Shown here: piece after piece, positions 8,907 to 15,481 of the stretch
How positions within the stretch are numbered: position 1 is the stretch's first letter
Layout of the letters: every line of letters begins with the position of its first letter
Source of the DNA: Gemmatimonadota bacterium
GTDB lineage: Bacteria; Gemmatimonadota; Gemmatimonadetes; Gemmatimonadales; GWC2-71-9
Assembly (NCBI GenBank): GCA_020350425.1
Contig: CP070716.1
Span: forward strand, 148,996 to 195,247
Direction of reading: 5' to 3'
DNA length: 46,252 nt
The notes under the pieces: model-generated
Told to the model about the DNA's origin: nothing
Database searches by the model: none
What the model saw: only the letters and a program-made list of their open reading frames with translations
Program-made: the position numbers and the translations under genes

Positions 8907-10127
8907 CTAGTTGATCTGGACCCGCAGCCAGAAGAACCGGCTGGCCGAGGGAGCCAACGTGCCCGCCAGATCGGCGTCCACGTCGTTTACGTTGATCGTG
9001 AAGGTCCAGCCCGCCGCGTCCGGGGTGTTGCTGTCGTACGTCACCTGCCCCGGCAGCAGATCGTCGATGTGCACCGTTGAGGCGTCGGCGTCACCGTTGT
9101 TGGTGACCGTGATCAGGTACTGAATGAACTCGCCCGGCACCACCGTGCCGGCGCCGATCGGCGTGAGCTGGTCGTCGCGATACGCCGCCTTCGTGATGCT
9201 CACGCTGGGGCGAATCACGGTTAGATCCGCGAAGCCGTCGTCAAAAGTCGCTGGCAGCGACACCGACCGCGCTCGCAGGAACAGCGTGTCCACGCTTCCC
9301 GCCGCCACGTCGCCGACCGAGTAGATCACGTCGATGTTCGTGGAGGCGCCTGACGCCAGGCTGATCTGGGTGCTGTCTCCGGCGTCGCCGTTCACCGACA
9401 CGATCGTGATCACCGCGCCGGGGTTCGAGGCGAGGAGGTCGAAATCCTCAGGCCCGTCGCCGTTGTTCTGCACGGCGAAGGTGAACGTGTAGTTCGTGCC
9501 GTTGCTGGGGAGCCGCTGCAGGTTCTGGCCCCCGTCGGGCGTGACCGCGACGGCGATCGACTCGCTCGGCGTGACCGTGGTCGCGTCGGCATCCGACACG
9601 CCCCCGTCACGCCGGGACGTTGCGGTCAGGGTGTAGACGGTTGACTGCCCGCCTTGGCCGGCGATCACGTCGTAGACCACCTTGATGGTGATCGTGTTGC
9701 CCAGCGCCTGCTCGGGCAGCGCAGCGTTCAGCGCCGCCAGCGAGGCATACGTGGTCGCGCCGTACCGATAGCCGGTGACCGTGATGATGCCGCCCACCGA
9801 GATCCCCTCAGAGATCGTCACGGTATCCGCGCCGTTCCCGATGTTCTGAACGTTGAAGAACAGCGTGTCGCCCGTGCTGGGCGACGTCGGATTGACCGTG
9901 GCCGCGGCGGCGACCACGTCGACGCCGGCCTGGAAGCCGACCGTGACGTTGACGCTCGCGTTGACCGGCGCGTACGTGTTGGAGTTGGCGTCGGTCCAGT
10001 TCACCGTCGCCTGGTTCGTGATCACGGTCCCTTCCGGCGTCTGGGCCTGTGCCGCCGTCGTGGCCAATACCGCGACCACTCCGGCTAGAGCCAGGGCCCA
10101 GACCCGTTGTAGCAGCTTGGAATGCAT
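8907..10127 (-). CDS. Secreted protein with N-terminal DUF11-like beta domains
   Basis: A 406-residue protein with a clear signal peptide (ALALAGVVAVLATTAAQAQ) followed by TPEGTVITNQATVNW, the strand pattern shared by the surface proteins of this locus. It contains repeated beta-sandwich modules rich in Thr, Asn and Gly, and a final DUF11 repeat (SITKAAYRDDQLTPIG, then DADASTVHIDDLLPG). It ends soon after an LRVQIN motif with no sorting signal I can recognise. GGAGGATAGGAGG lies just upstream of the ATG at 10127. The gene sits 59 bases after its upstream neighbour and 6 bases before the next, inside one transcription unit. Confidence 0.87.
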   Translation of the reverse strand: MHSKLLQRVWALALAGVVAVLATTAAQAQTPEGTVITNQATVNWTDANSNTYAPVNASVNVTVGFQAGVDVVAAAATVNPTSPSTGDTLFFNVQNIGNGADTVTISEGISVGGIITVTGYRYGATTYASLAALNAALPEQALGNTITIKVVYDVIAGQGGQSTVYTLTATSRRDGGVSDADATTVTPSESIAVAVTPDGGQNLQRLPSNGTNYTFTFAVQNNGDGPEDFDLLASNPGAVITIVSVNGDAGDSTQISLASGASTNIDVIYSVGDVAAGSVDTLFLRARSVSLPATFDDGFADLTVIRPSVSITKAAYRDDQLTPIGAGTVVPGEFIQYLITVTNNGDADASTVHIDDLLPGQVTYDSNTPDAAGWTFTINVNDVDADLAGTLAPSASRFFWLRVQIN

Positions 10128-10186
10128 CGTGTCCTCCTATCCTCCGTGCTTGCTGTGGTTATCGAGTTGACACTGAATCCCGTCTC

Positions 10187-10735
10187 TCACTTGCCCGCAC
10201 CCGAATCCGCGTTTTCGCCAGTCGGTGCGGACAGCTGTGCCCGAAACTCCGCCGTGACCTGCGCACCCGGCTCCACCCAGCCTTCCACCATCCAGCGGAT
10301 GTGCGTGTACATCTCGGGCGGCGCGGGGCGCTGCACGGTCTTGCCGTCGACAGTCGCTTCGATCATCGGCTGCGCGGAGTAGACCCGGCCGCCGTCGATC
10401 GAGTACGAGACCGTCACATCGTCTCGATCAGCGGTCGCCGATCCGTCCACGTAGCGGAGCGCCGCGGGGAGCGGATCCTTGAATTCGACGTGGCGCACCG
10501 GCACGTCGGTGGTGTTCGTGAACACCAGCCGGTACAGCACCACGTCCCCGGCGAAGAGCGCGTTCGAGTCGCCGCCCCGCTCCGCCACCGCCTGGTGCCG
10601 GGCGTCGCCGGCCATCAGGTTGCGTGCGGTGATCACCAGCGCTTGCGGCTGGCCGGCCTCCTGTGCGTGCGCCGCAACCGTCCCGAGCGCGGTGAGCGCC
10701 GCCACCGCGAATCCGATCAATCGCCACTGCTTCAT
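10187..10735 (-). CDS. Secreted small DUF11-like protein
   Basis: A 182-residue protein with signal peptide MKQWRLIGFAVAALTALG ending near AHAQ. The mature part resembles one DUF11-type module (GDVVLYRLVFTNTTDVPV, then VEFKDPLPAALRYVDGSA), with the repeat's usual theme of a conflict-free amphipathic strand followed by 'DPLP'. The ATG at 10735 was chosen over longer in-frame options because GGAGAG lies six bases upstream and the signal peptide begins there. Its start overlaps the stop of the zinc-ribbon gene (ATGA), so the two are translationally coupled. Confidence 0.85.
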   Translation of the reverse strand: MKQWRLIGFAVAALTALGTVAAHAQEAGQPQALVITARNLMAGDARHQAVAERGGDSNALFAGDVVLYRLVFTNTTDVPVRHVEFKDPLPAALRYVDGSATADRDDVTVSYSIDGGRVYSAQPMIEATVDGKTVQRPAPPEMYTHIRWMVEGWVEPGAQVTAEFRAQLSAPTGENADSGAGK

Positions 10736-10914
10736 CGTCTCTCTCCAGTGTTCGTGGTCACGCTGTCGGGCCGATGAGCCGCGTCCGCCGCCGCCTGCCA
10801 GGCTTCCCGCCACGCGAAGGGCCGCTCGCAGACCGGGCAGATCACGCACCGGCCGAGGAAGTCGGCTCGGTCGTGCTCGCCGTTCTTCGCGCAATGGGGG
10901 CAACGCAACTCCAT
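10732..10914 (-). CDS. Small zinc-ribbon-like protein leading the second surface transcription unit
   Basis: About 60 residues: MELRCPHCAKNGEHDRADF, then GRCVICPVCERPFAWREAW. The CPHC and CVICPVC clusters look like a one-zinc ribbon of the type found in small cytoplasmic regulators or adaptors. There is no signal peptide. An ATG at 10920 would add two residues, but the GGAG of the leader sits eight bases before the ATG at 10914 and only zero to two bases before the other. The ATGA overlap with the following gene supports real translation. It is the first gene after a conserved regulatory region (10999-11095), ahead of exported proteins, so a regulatory or assembly role is possible but unproven. 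Confidence 0.72.
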   Translation of the reverse strand: MELRCPHCAKNGEHDRADFLGRCVICPVCERPFAWREAWQAAADAAHRPDSVTTNTGERR

Positions 10915-10998
10915 GCTCATCTCTCCGATTGCAGAGTTCGTCCGCGCCTCGTATGAGCAGGGAGTATGCCGGCAGGCGCGCAGGGGCGGCGGCCCGCG

Positions 10999-11015
10999 TA
11001 ACAGATTGTCTTATA
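10999..11015 (-). promoter_or_regulatory. Conserved promoter-proximal motif TATA-N-GACAAT-NN-GTTA (copy B)
   Basis: Read on the minus strand the sequence is TATAAGACAATCTGTTA. It matches the copy upstream of the DUF2341 gene (13162-13178) at 14 of 17 positions. It lies 85 bases upstream of the ATG at 10914 and 51 bases downstream of a GGTAAC compound element. It is one of the few AT-rich stretches here and is probably part of the promoter, although it fits neither a standard -35/-10 pair nor a GG-N10-GC sigma-54 site. Confidence 0.55.
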
Positions 11016-11066
11016 TGGGGTTACGGCGTTCCAAGGAGAGGGACCGCGCCCACCGGCCACGGCGGC

Positions 11067-11095
11067 CGTTACCCGTGGGTAACGGAGTCGGTAAC
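11067..11095. promoter_or_regulatory. Compound operator with three GGTAAC half-sites (copy B)
   Basis: The palindrome CGTTACCCGTGGGTAACG (11067-11084) is followed by a third half-site GGTAAC at 11090-11095. The pattern CGTTACC-N4-GGTAACG-N5-GGTAAC recurs at 13218-13246 with identical spacing. The two direct half-sites are 12 bases apart, about one helical turn. It lies upstream of the second surface transcription unit and is a probable binding site for the adjacent NtrC-class regulator. Confidence 0.65.
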
Positions 11096-11116
11096 GCGAA
11101 TTGTGGAGAGCTGGGA

Positions 11117-13024
11117 CTACTTGATGCGGGCTATGAACTCGACGTTTCCGGTGTTGTCCGGCGCCACCGATCCGAGGTCGTTCTGCAGCGTCCAGCGGAT
11201 GTTGGTGACGCACCCGTCGTAGCCCGTGGGCGCACCACAGCCGGCGGAGACGGGTGTGTAGGTCCAGGCGCCCCCGTCGTTGTTGGAGTACTCCACCACG
11301 ACACCGATCCCGCCCGGCAAGTTGTTGACCACGGTGCCGACCTTGAACTCGACCTCGGCTGCCAGCGAATCCACGATCACCACCGCGGCAGCGTCCTCGC
11401 TGCCGTTGTTGGTGAAGGTCACGGTATAGGTCAGGTCGGTGCCCGGTGCCTGGGTGCCGTTGGGGTTTACCGCCTTGGTCGTGATCAGGTTGGGCCTGAC
11501 CACGGTCACCTCCAGCCGGCCGTCATCGGCGGTCGCGGTATCGGTCACGGAGCGAGCCCTGAAGAGCAGCGTGTCGGTTGTCCCGCCCGCCACGTCGGCT
11601 ATGGAATACGTCACGGTGACGACGACTGAGTCTCCCGCGGCCACGCTCGCGACACGTGCGCTGTCCGGATCGGCGTCCTGCGTCACGCCGGTGCCCGTGA
11701 TCGACACGACGCTGATCGCCGTGCCGGGGCTCTGGGTCGTGAACAGGTCGTAGTCGTCGGACGCGCCGCCGTCGTTCACCACGGTAAACTCCACCGTGTA
11801 GTTGGTGCCGTTGCTCGGCAGGGGAGACGCCGTGGTCGTGTCAGGGTTCACCGTGGCGCCGGGGGGGAACGTCTCGGCGCCGGTGGTGAAGAAAGTCGAC
11901 GGCGACGACTGGTTGTTGAACTGGGTCTGGATCCACCCGGCGCTGCGGATCTCGCCGGAAAAGCGGACTTCGTCAATCAACCCCAGGAAGTCGTCCTCGA
12001 CCGGGTAGATGTCGTCGCTCCCGATGTAGCTGGCGAGGCCCGACTTGGCGATGGCCTTGGCGCCTGCGGTGCCGTCGGCCTGTCCGTTCATATAGAAGTA
12101 CACCGTTGTCGGAGTGTACACCACAGCGATGTGGTTCCAATCGTTGAACGTGGCCGCCGTATTGCCGTGGACATGGTCCTTGTCGTTCATCCAGAACTCT
12201 ATGGCCCCCTGAACGGGGGGATTCTTCGCCTCCCTGACGGTGAGTCCCAGAGTGGCGTCGACGCCGTACCCGTAGGCCGCCGGCCACTTGATGCCGCCCC
12301 CGTAGCTCGTGGGCTTCACCCACGCCTCCATCGTGAAGTTGGTGTACACCGTGACATCGAGCGTGGGGTCGACTCCGAGGTCGATTCTGGTGGCGTCGCC
12401 GGGAACGTTGAAATCGAGTGCGCTGCCGATCTGCCCGGCGCTGCTCACCGGGCTCCCCACGGGCGTGCCATCGTTCCCATTGTTGGTGGCATCGACGTTC
12501 GTCGCGTCGGTCGCCTCGTTCAGATGCCACACGCCCTGGTAGTCGTTGTCCCACACGCCTACGACCCCGTTGCTCGTGACGTCGCCCTGGAAGCTCCCGA
12601 TGCTGCTGTTGCCGTAGAACATGTAGATCTTGGAGGTCGTGGCGAGCGACTCGACCCGCACCCACATGTCGAACTTTCCGGTGGTGGGCGAGTAGGTCTC
12701 GATCTGGTGGGCGAGCTGGTTGGTGCCGGCCTCGTCGGACGTGAAGATGATGTCGTAGCCGTTGGCGTTCTCGACGTTGCCGCCGTTGGCGGTGGTGCGG
12801 AGCTCGTCCAGCGAGTCGCTGACGATAACCGGGAAGTTGGCATGCGGCCCGCCGATCACCTTGGCATCGACGACGTCGAATTCGCGCCGGTACGAGTACC
12901 CGTTGCCGAACTGCGCCTCCACGGGCGCGACGATCCCGCCCGCCGCGAGGAGCACGACGCCGAGCAGCGGCACTCTCCAGCCGCTTCGCGAGATCGCCTT
13001 TGACCGGTTTCCTGGCACCAACAT
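11117..13024 (-). CDS. Secreted DUF2341-LamG-DUF11 surface protein
   Basis: About 635 residues. A signal peptide ends near APVEAQ. It is followed by a DUF2341 module (YSYRREFDVVDAKVIGG, then a region with FDMWVRVESL and IYMFYGNSS), a LamG/concanavalin-A-like jelly roll (GVWHLNE, MEAWVKPTSYGGG, NDWNHIAVVYTPTTVYFYMNG, LIDEVRFSG), a linker domain and a C-terminal DUF11 repeat (AVNPNGTQAPGTDLTYTVTF). DUF2341 beside LamG is a common pairing in carbohydrate-binding surface proteins. The ATG at 13024 is preferred because AAAGGGACG precedes it; an ATG at 13048 is the alternative. It is the first gene of the first surface transcription unit and carries its own copy of the compound operator upstream. 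Confidence 0.87.
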   Translation of the reverse strand: MLVPGNRSKAISRSGWRVPLLGVVLLAAGGIVAPVEAQFGNGYSYRREFDVVDAKVIGGPHANFPVIVSDSLDELRTTANGGNVENANGYDIIFTSDEAGTNQLAHQIETYSPTTGKFDMWVRVESLATTSKIYMFYGNSSIGSFQGDVTSNGVVGVWDNDYQGVWHLNEATDATNVDATNNGNDGTPVGSPVSSAGQIGSALDFNVPGDATRIDLGVDPTLDVTVYTNFTMEAWVKPTSYGGGIKWPAAYGYGVDATLGLTVREAKNPPVQGAIEFWMNDKDHVHGNTAATFNDWNHIAVVYTPTTVYFYMNGQADGTAGAKAIAKSGLASYIGSDDIYPVEDDFLGLIDEVRFSGEIRSAGWIQTQFNNQSSPSTFFTTGAETFPPGATVNPDTTTASPLPSNGTNYTVEFTVVNDGGASDDYDLFTTQSPGTAISVVSITGTGVTQDADPDSARVASVAAGDSVVVTVTYSIADVAGGTTDTLLFRARSVTDTATADDGRLEVTVVRPNLITTKAVNPNGTQAPGTDLTYTVTFTNNGSEDAAAVVIVDSLAAEVEFKVGTVVNNLPGGIGVVVEYSNNDGGAWTYTPVSAGCGAPTGYDGCVTNIRWTLQNDLGSVAPDNTGNVEFIARIK

Positions 13025-13161
13025 CGTCCCTTTCGCGTGTCCGACCATATCGCCCCGCCTCGCACCTTACCGCCGCACTCGACCGGCCGGCGATGGCATA
13101 CGTCACAGGGGGCACCACCGCCAGCCTCACGCAGGAGTGATGCCACGACGGCCCGTTGCTA

Positions 13162-13178
13162 TAACTAATTGTCGTATA
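13162..13178 (-). promoter_or_regulatory. Conserved promoter-proximal motif TATA-N-GACAAT-NN-GTTA (copy A)
   Basis: On the minus strand the sequence is TATACGACAATTAGTTA. It shares the order TATA, GACAAT, GTTA and all spacings with the copy at 10999-11015. It lies 39 bases downstream of the compound GGTAAC element and about 138 bases upstream of the ATG at 13024. The difference of 12 bases in distance to the GGTAAC element between the two copies is about one helical turn. Confidence 0.55.
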
Positions 13179-13217
13179 GGTATTTAGAACGAAGGTCCTG
13201 ATGGGCCGGGGTCACCG

Positions 13218-13246
13218 CGTTACCTCGGGGTAACGAGGTTGGTAAC
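13218..13246. promoter_or_regulatory. Compound operator with three GGTAAC half-sites (copy A)
   Basis: The near-palindrome CGTTACCTCGGGGTAACG (13218-13235) plus a third GGTAAC at 13241-13246. The internal geometry is the same as in copy B at 11067. It sits between the DUF2341 gene and the stop of the NtrC-class regulator gene (13277), both on the minus strand. It is probably bound by that regulator. Confidence 0.65.
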
Positions 13247-13276
13247 CCGGCGGCTGCGGTCGAGGCCGCATTCGGG

Positions 13277-14650
13277 TCACTCCAGCAGCCCGTACTTCTT
13301 CCGCTTCTCCCACAGGTTCTTGCGCGAGATGCCCAGAACCTCGGCCGTCCGCTCGACGCTGCCGTCGCAGGCGGCCAGGGTGCGGCGGATGTACTCCTTC
13401 TCCACCTCCGTCAGCGCCAGGCCCTTGGGCAGCGTGAAGCCTGCATCGGGCGCGACGGCGTCGAGCGCGAGCTCGTGGCCACCGAGTTCGGGAAGATCGG
13501 CTGGGTGCAGGACCGGGCCGTCGGCGAAGATCATGGCTCGCTCCAGCACGTTTCGCAGCTCCCGCACGTTGCCCGGCCAGTCCCAACTCTCCAGGATGCC
13601 CAGGGCCTCCGGGCTGATGGAGCCGACCTCCTTGCGGAACTCCCGGTTGAAGATCTCGCGGAAGTGGTCGGCAAGGATCGGGATGTCCTGCTTGACCTCG
13701 CGCAGCGGCGGCATGGTGTGGGACGCCACGCTCACCCGATAGAAGAGATCGGCGCGAAACCTCCCGTCGCTGACGGCCTCTTCCAGATCGCGGTTGCTCG
13801 CGGAAATGAGCCGCTGGCTGACCTCGATTTCCTCGGTCCCCCCCAGCCGCCTGAACCGCCTGGACTCGAGGAAGTTGAGGAGCTTGGCCTGGAGCTCCAG
13901 GGAGAGGTCGGCGATCTCGTCGAGAAACAGCGTACCCGCGTCCGCCACCTCGACCAGCCCGCGCTTCGACTCGCGGGCGTCGGTGAACGCCCCCTTCTGG
14001 TAACCGAACAGCTCCGATTCCAGGAGGTGCGAGGGGAGCGCCGAGCAGTTGATCTCGACGAAACGGCCTTTGGAGTGTGGGCTCGAATAGTGAATCGCTC
14101 GAGCCACCAGGTTCTTCCCGGTTCCGCTCTCGCCGAGCAGCAGGACCGTCGGTCGGGGGATGTCCGCGATCCGCTTCACGAAGCGCCGGACTTCCTCGCT
14201 CTTGGGATGTTCGCCGAGGATCGTGTGTACCGCGAACTCCTCCTTCCGCACCTGCTGGAGCAACGCGGCCTCCTCCCGTAGCGGCCGCTCATCGAGCGCC
14301 CGCTTCAGGAGGGTCGTCAGCTCATCGATGTTGACGGGCTTGGTCAGGTACTCGTTCGCTCCGGCCTTGAGGGCCGCGATCGCCGTATCCATCTCGGCGT
14401 GCCCCGTGAGGACGAAGATCGGCAGGTGGGGATCGGTCCGGCGCAGTCGGCTGGTGACCTCGATGCCGTTGACCTCGGGCATCACGAGGTCGGTCACCAC
14501 CGCATCCGGCGGCTCCTCGGCACACCGGTCGAAGAGCTTTTCCGGATGCTCGAAGATCTCGTGGCGGAAGCGCCCGGCCTGTCCGAGATTCACGGCGAGC
14601 AGCTTGGCGAACGTGAGATCGTCGTCCAGGATGTAGACTTTTGGAATCAT
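13277..14650 (-). CDS. NtrC-class response regulator (receiver, AAA+, Fis-type HTH)
   Basis: A 457-residue protein. Receiver domain with the acidic pair at 10-11, phosphoacceptor D54 and K104. AAA+ domain with Walker A GESGTGKN (173-180), Walker B LFLDEI (241-246) and the arginine-rich sensor regions. C-terminal Fis-type helix-turn-helix (about 430-455, SVERTAEVLGISRKNLWEKR). The sigma-54 contact loop reads GAFTDA (220-225) instead of GAFTGA. The ATG at 14650 begins directly with the receiver; a TTG at 14686 is unlikely. It is divergent from the receiver-HPt-kinase operon (83 bases between starts) and upstream of the surface locus, so it is the natural activator of that locus. Confidence 0.93.
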   Translation of the reverse strand: MIPKVYILDDDLTFAKLLAVNLGQAGRFRHEIFEHPEKLFDRCAEEPPDAVVTDLVMPEVNGIEVTSRLRRTDPHLPIFVLTGHAEMDTAIAALKAGANEYLTKPVNIDELTTLLKRALDERPLREEAALLQQVRKEEFAVHTILGEHPKSEEVRRFVKRIADIPRPTVLLLGESGTGKNLVARAIHYSSPHSKGRFVEINCSALPSHLLESELFGYQKGAFTDARESKRGLVEVADAGTLFLDEIADLSLELQAKLLNFLESRRFRRLGGTEEIEVSQRLISASNRDLEEAVSDGRFRADLFYRVSVASHTMPPLREVKQDIPILADHFREIFNREFRKEVGSISPEALGILESWDWPGNVRELRNVLERAMIFADGPVLHPADLPELGGHELALDAVAPDAGFTLPKGLALTEVEKEYIRRTLAACDGSVERTAEVLGISRKNLWEKRKKYGLLE

Positions 14651-14733
14651 GACGGCAATACTTATCGATCGAGCTGCCCGTGACAAGTGCGGGTCAGTTC
14701 TCTCATTCCCTCGGGTCGCGCACAGGGGCGGGA

Positions 14734-15117
14734 ATGTCAGCTGACTTGCGTGTCGTGCTCATCGACGACGATCCCGATCTTCGTAAGCTCATCAAGATCA
14801 CTCTAGAATTCACCGCCGGGTGGGAGGTCGTGGACGCCGCGGACGGCGCGGACGGCATTGCGACGGTGCAGCGGGAGAAGCCCGACGTGGTCTTGCTGGA
14901 CGTGATGATGCCGGGAATGGACGGGTACGAAGTGTGCCGGCATCTCAGGCAAGATCCCGACACGGCCTCAATACCGGTGGTGCTGCTGACTGCCCGCAAG
15001 GATGTGGAAGATGAACGGGCGGGCACCGCAGGTGCCGCGGGGGTTGTGTTCAAGCCGTTCGAACCCGACGAGCTCGCGCCCCGCATCGGGGAGATCCTGG
15101 GGGCGGCAAATGGCTAA
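14734..15117 (+). CDS. Stand-alone receiver-domain response regulator
   Basis: A 127-residue CheY-like protein with no output domain. It has the acidic cluster DDD at 11-13, phosphoacceptor D56 in VVLLDVMMPGMDG, the conserved T in VVLLTARKD and K in VVFKPFEP. The ATG at 14734 was chosen because GGGGCGGGA precedes it and the receiver fold starts immediately; an upstream in-frame start at 14680 would add 18 unlikely residues. The stop overlaps the HPt gene by eight bases. It probably acts as the middle receiver of a phosphorelay between the kinase and the HPt protein encoded downstream. Confidence 0.92.
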   Translation: MSADLRVVLIDDDPDLRKLIKITLEFTAGWEVVDAADGADGIATVQREKPDVVLLDVMMPGMDGYEVCRHLRQDPDTASIPVVLLTARKDVEDERAGTAGAAGVVFKPFEPDELAPRIGEILGAANG

Positions 15118-15481
15118 CGCTTCGGACCCGGACGCGGCGGGCCGGGCAGCCGCGGTGGCGCAGGTGCGTCGCGAGTTCGCCGACGGGTTGGCTGCACGAC
15201 TGGAGGCCATGCGGGCAGCGCTGGACCAGTTGGCGCGGGGCTACGATCAGGAAGTGGCGGAAAGCCTGTACCGTCGGGCCCACTCCCTCAAGGGAACCGC
15301 CGCGTCGTTTGGCGCGGACGATCTGGCGGCGCATGCTGCCCCGCTCGCAGACCTGGGGGCAGGGTGGACGCACGCGCGCGCCGTGACACCGGACGCGGTG
15401 GCGTCGGCGAGCGAGTTGCTCGAGCGCCTGGGCGCGGCGGCGGCCCAATACCGGTCCGCTCATCCGTCCGAGGATACCTGA
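15110..15481 (+). CDS. HPt (histidine phosphotransfer) domain protein
   Basis: A 123-residue, all-helical, alanine-rich protein with the HPt signature RRAHSLKGTAASFGADDL; H58 is the phosphorylated residue. It would shuttle phosphate between the lone receiver (14734) and another receiver, most plausibly that of the NtrC-class regulator encoded divergently. The ATG at 15110 lies inside the end of the receiver gene, and the TGA shares its last base with the kinase ATG (TGATG), so all three genes are tightly coupled. Confidence 0.9.
   Translation: MANASDPDAAGRAAAVAQVRREFADGLAARLEAMRAALDQLARGYDQEVAESLYRRAHSLKGTAASFGADDLAAHAAPLADLGAGWTHARAVTPDAVASASELLERLGAAAAQYRSAHPSEDT

Noticed and set aside
10165..10171. 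TTGACAC on the plus strand between two surface genes
   Set aside because: It points the wrong way for the minus-strand genes, and no -10 box or plus-strand gene follows.
13050..13217. A sigma-54 (-24/-12) promoter upstream of the DUF2341 gene
   Set aside because: I looked for GG-N10-GC with TGGCAC/TTGC character on the minus strand here and upstream of 10914 and found no acceptable match.
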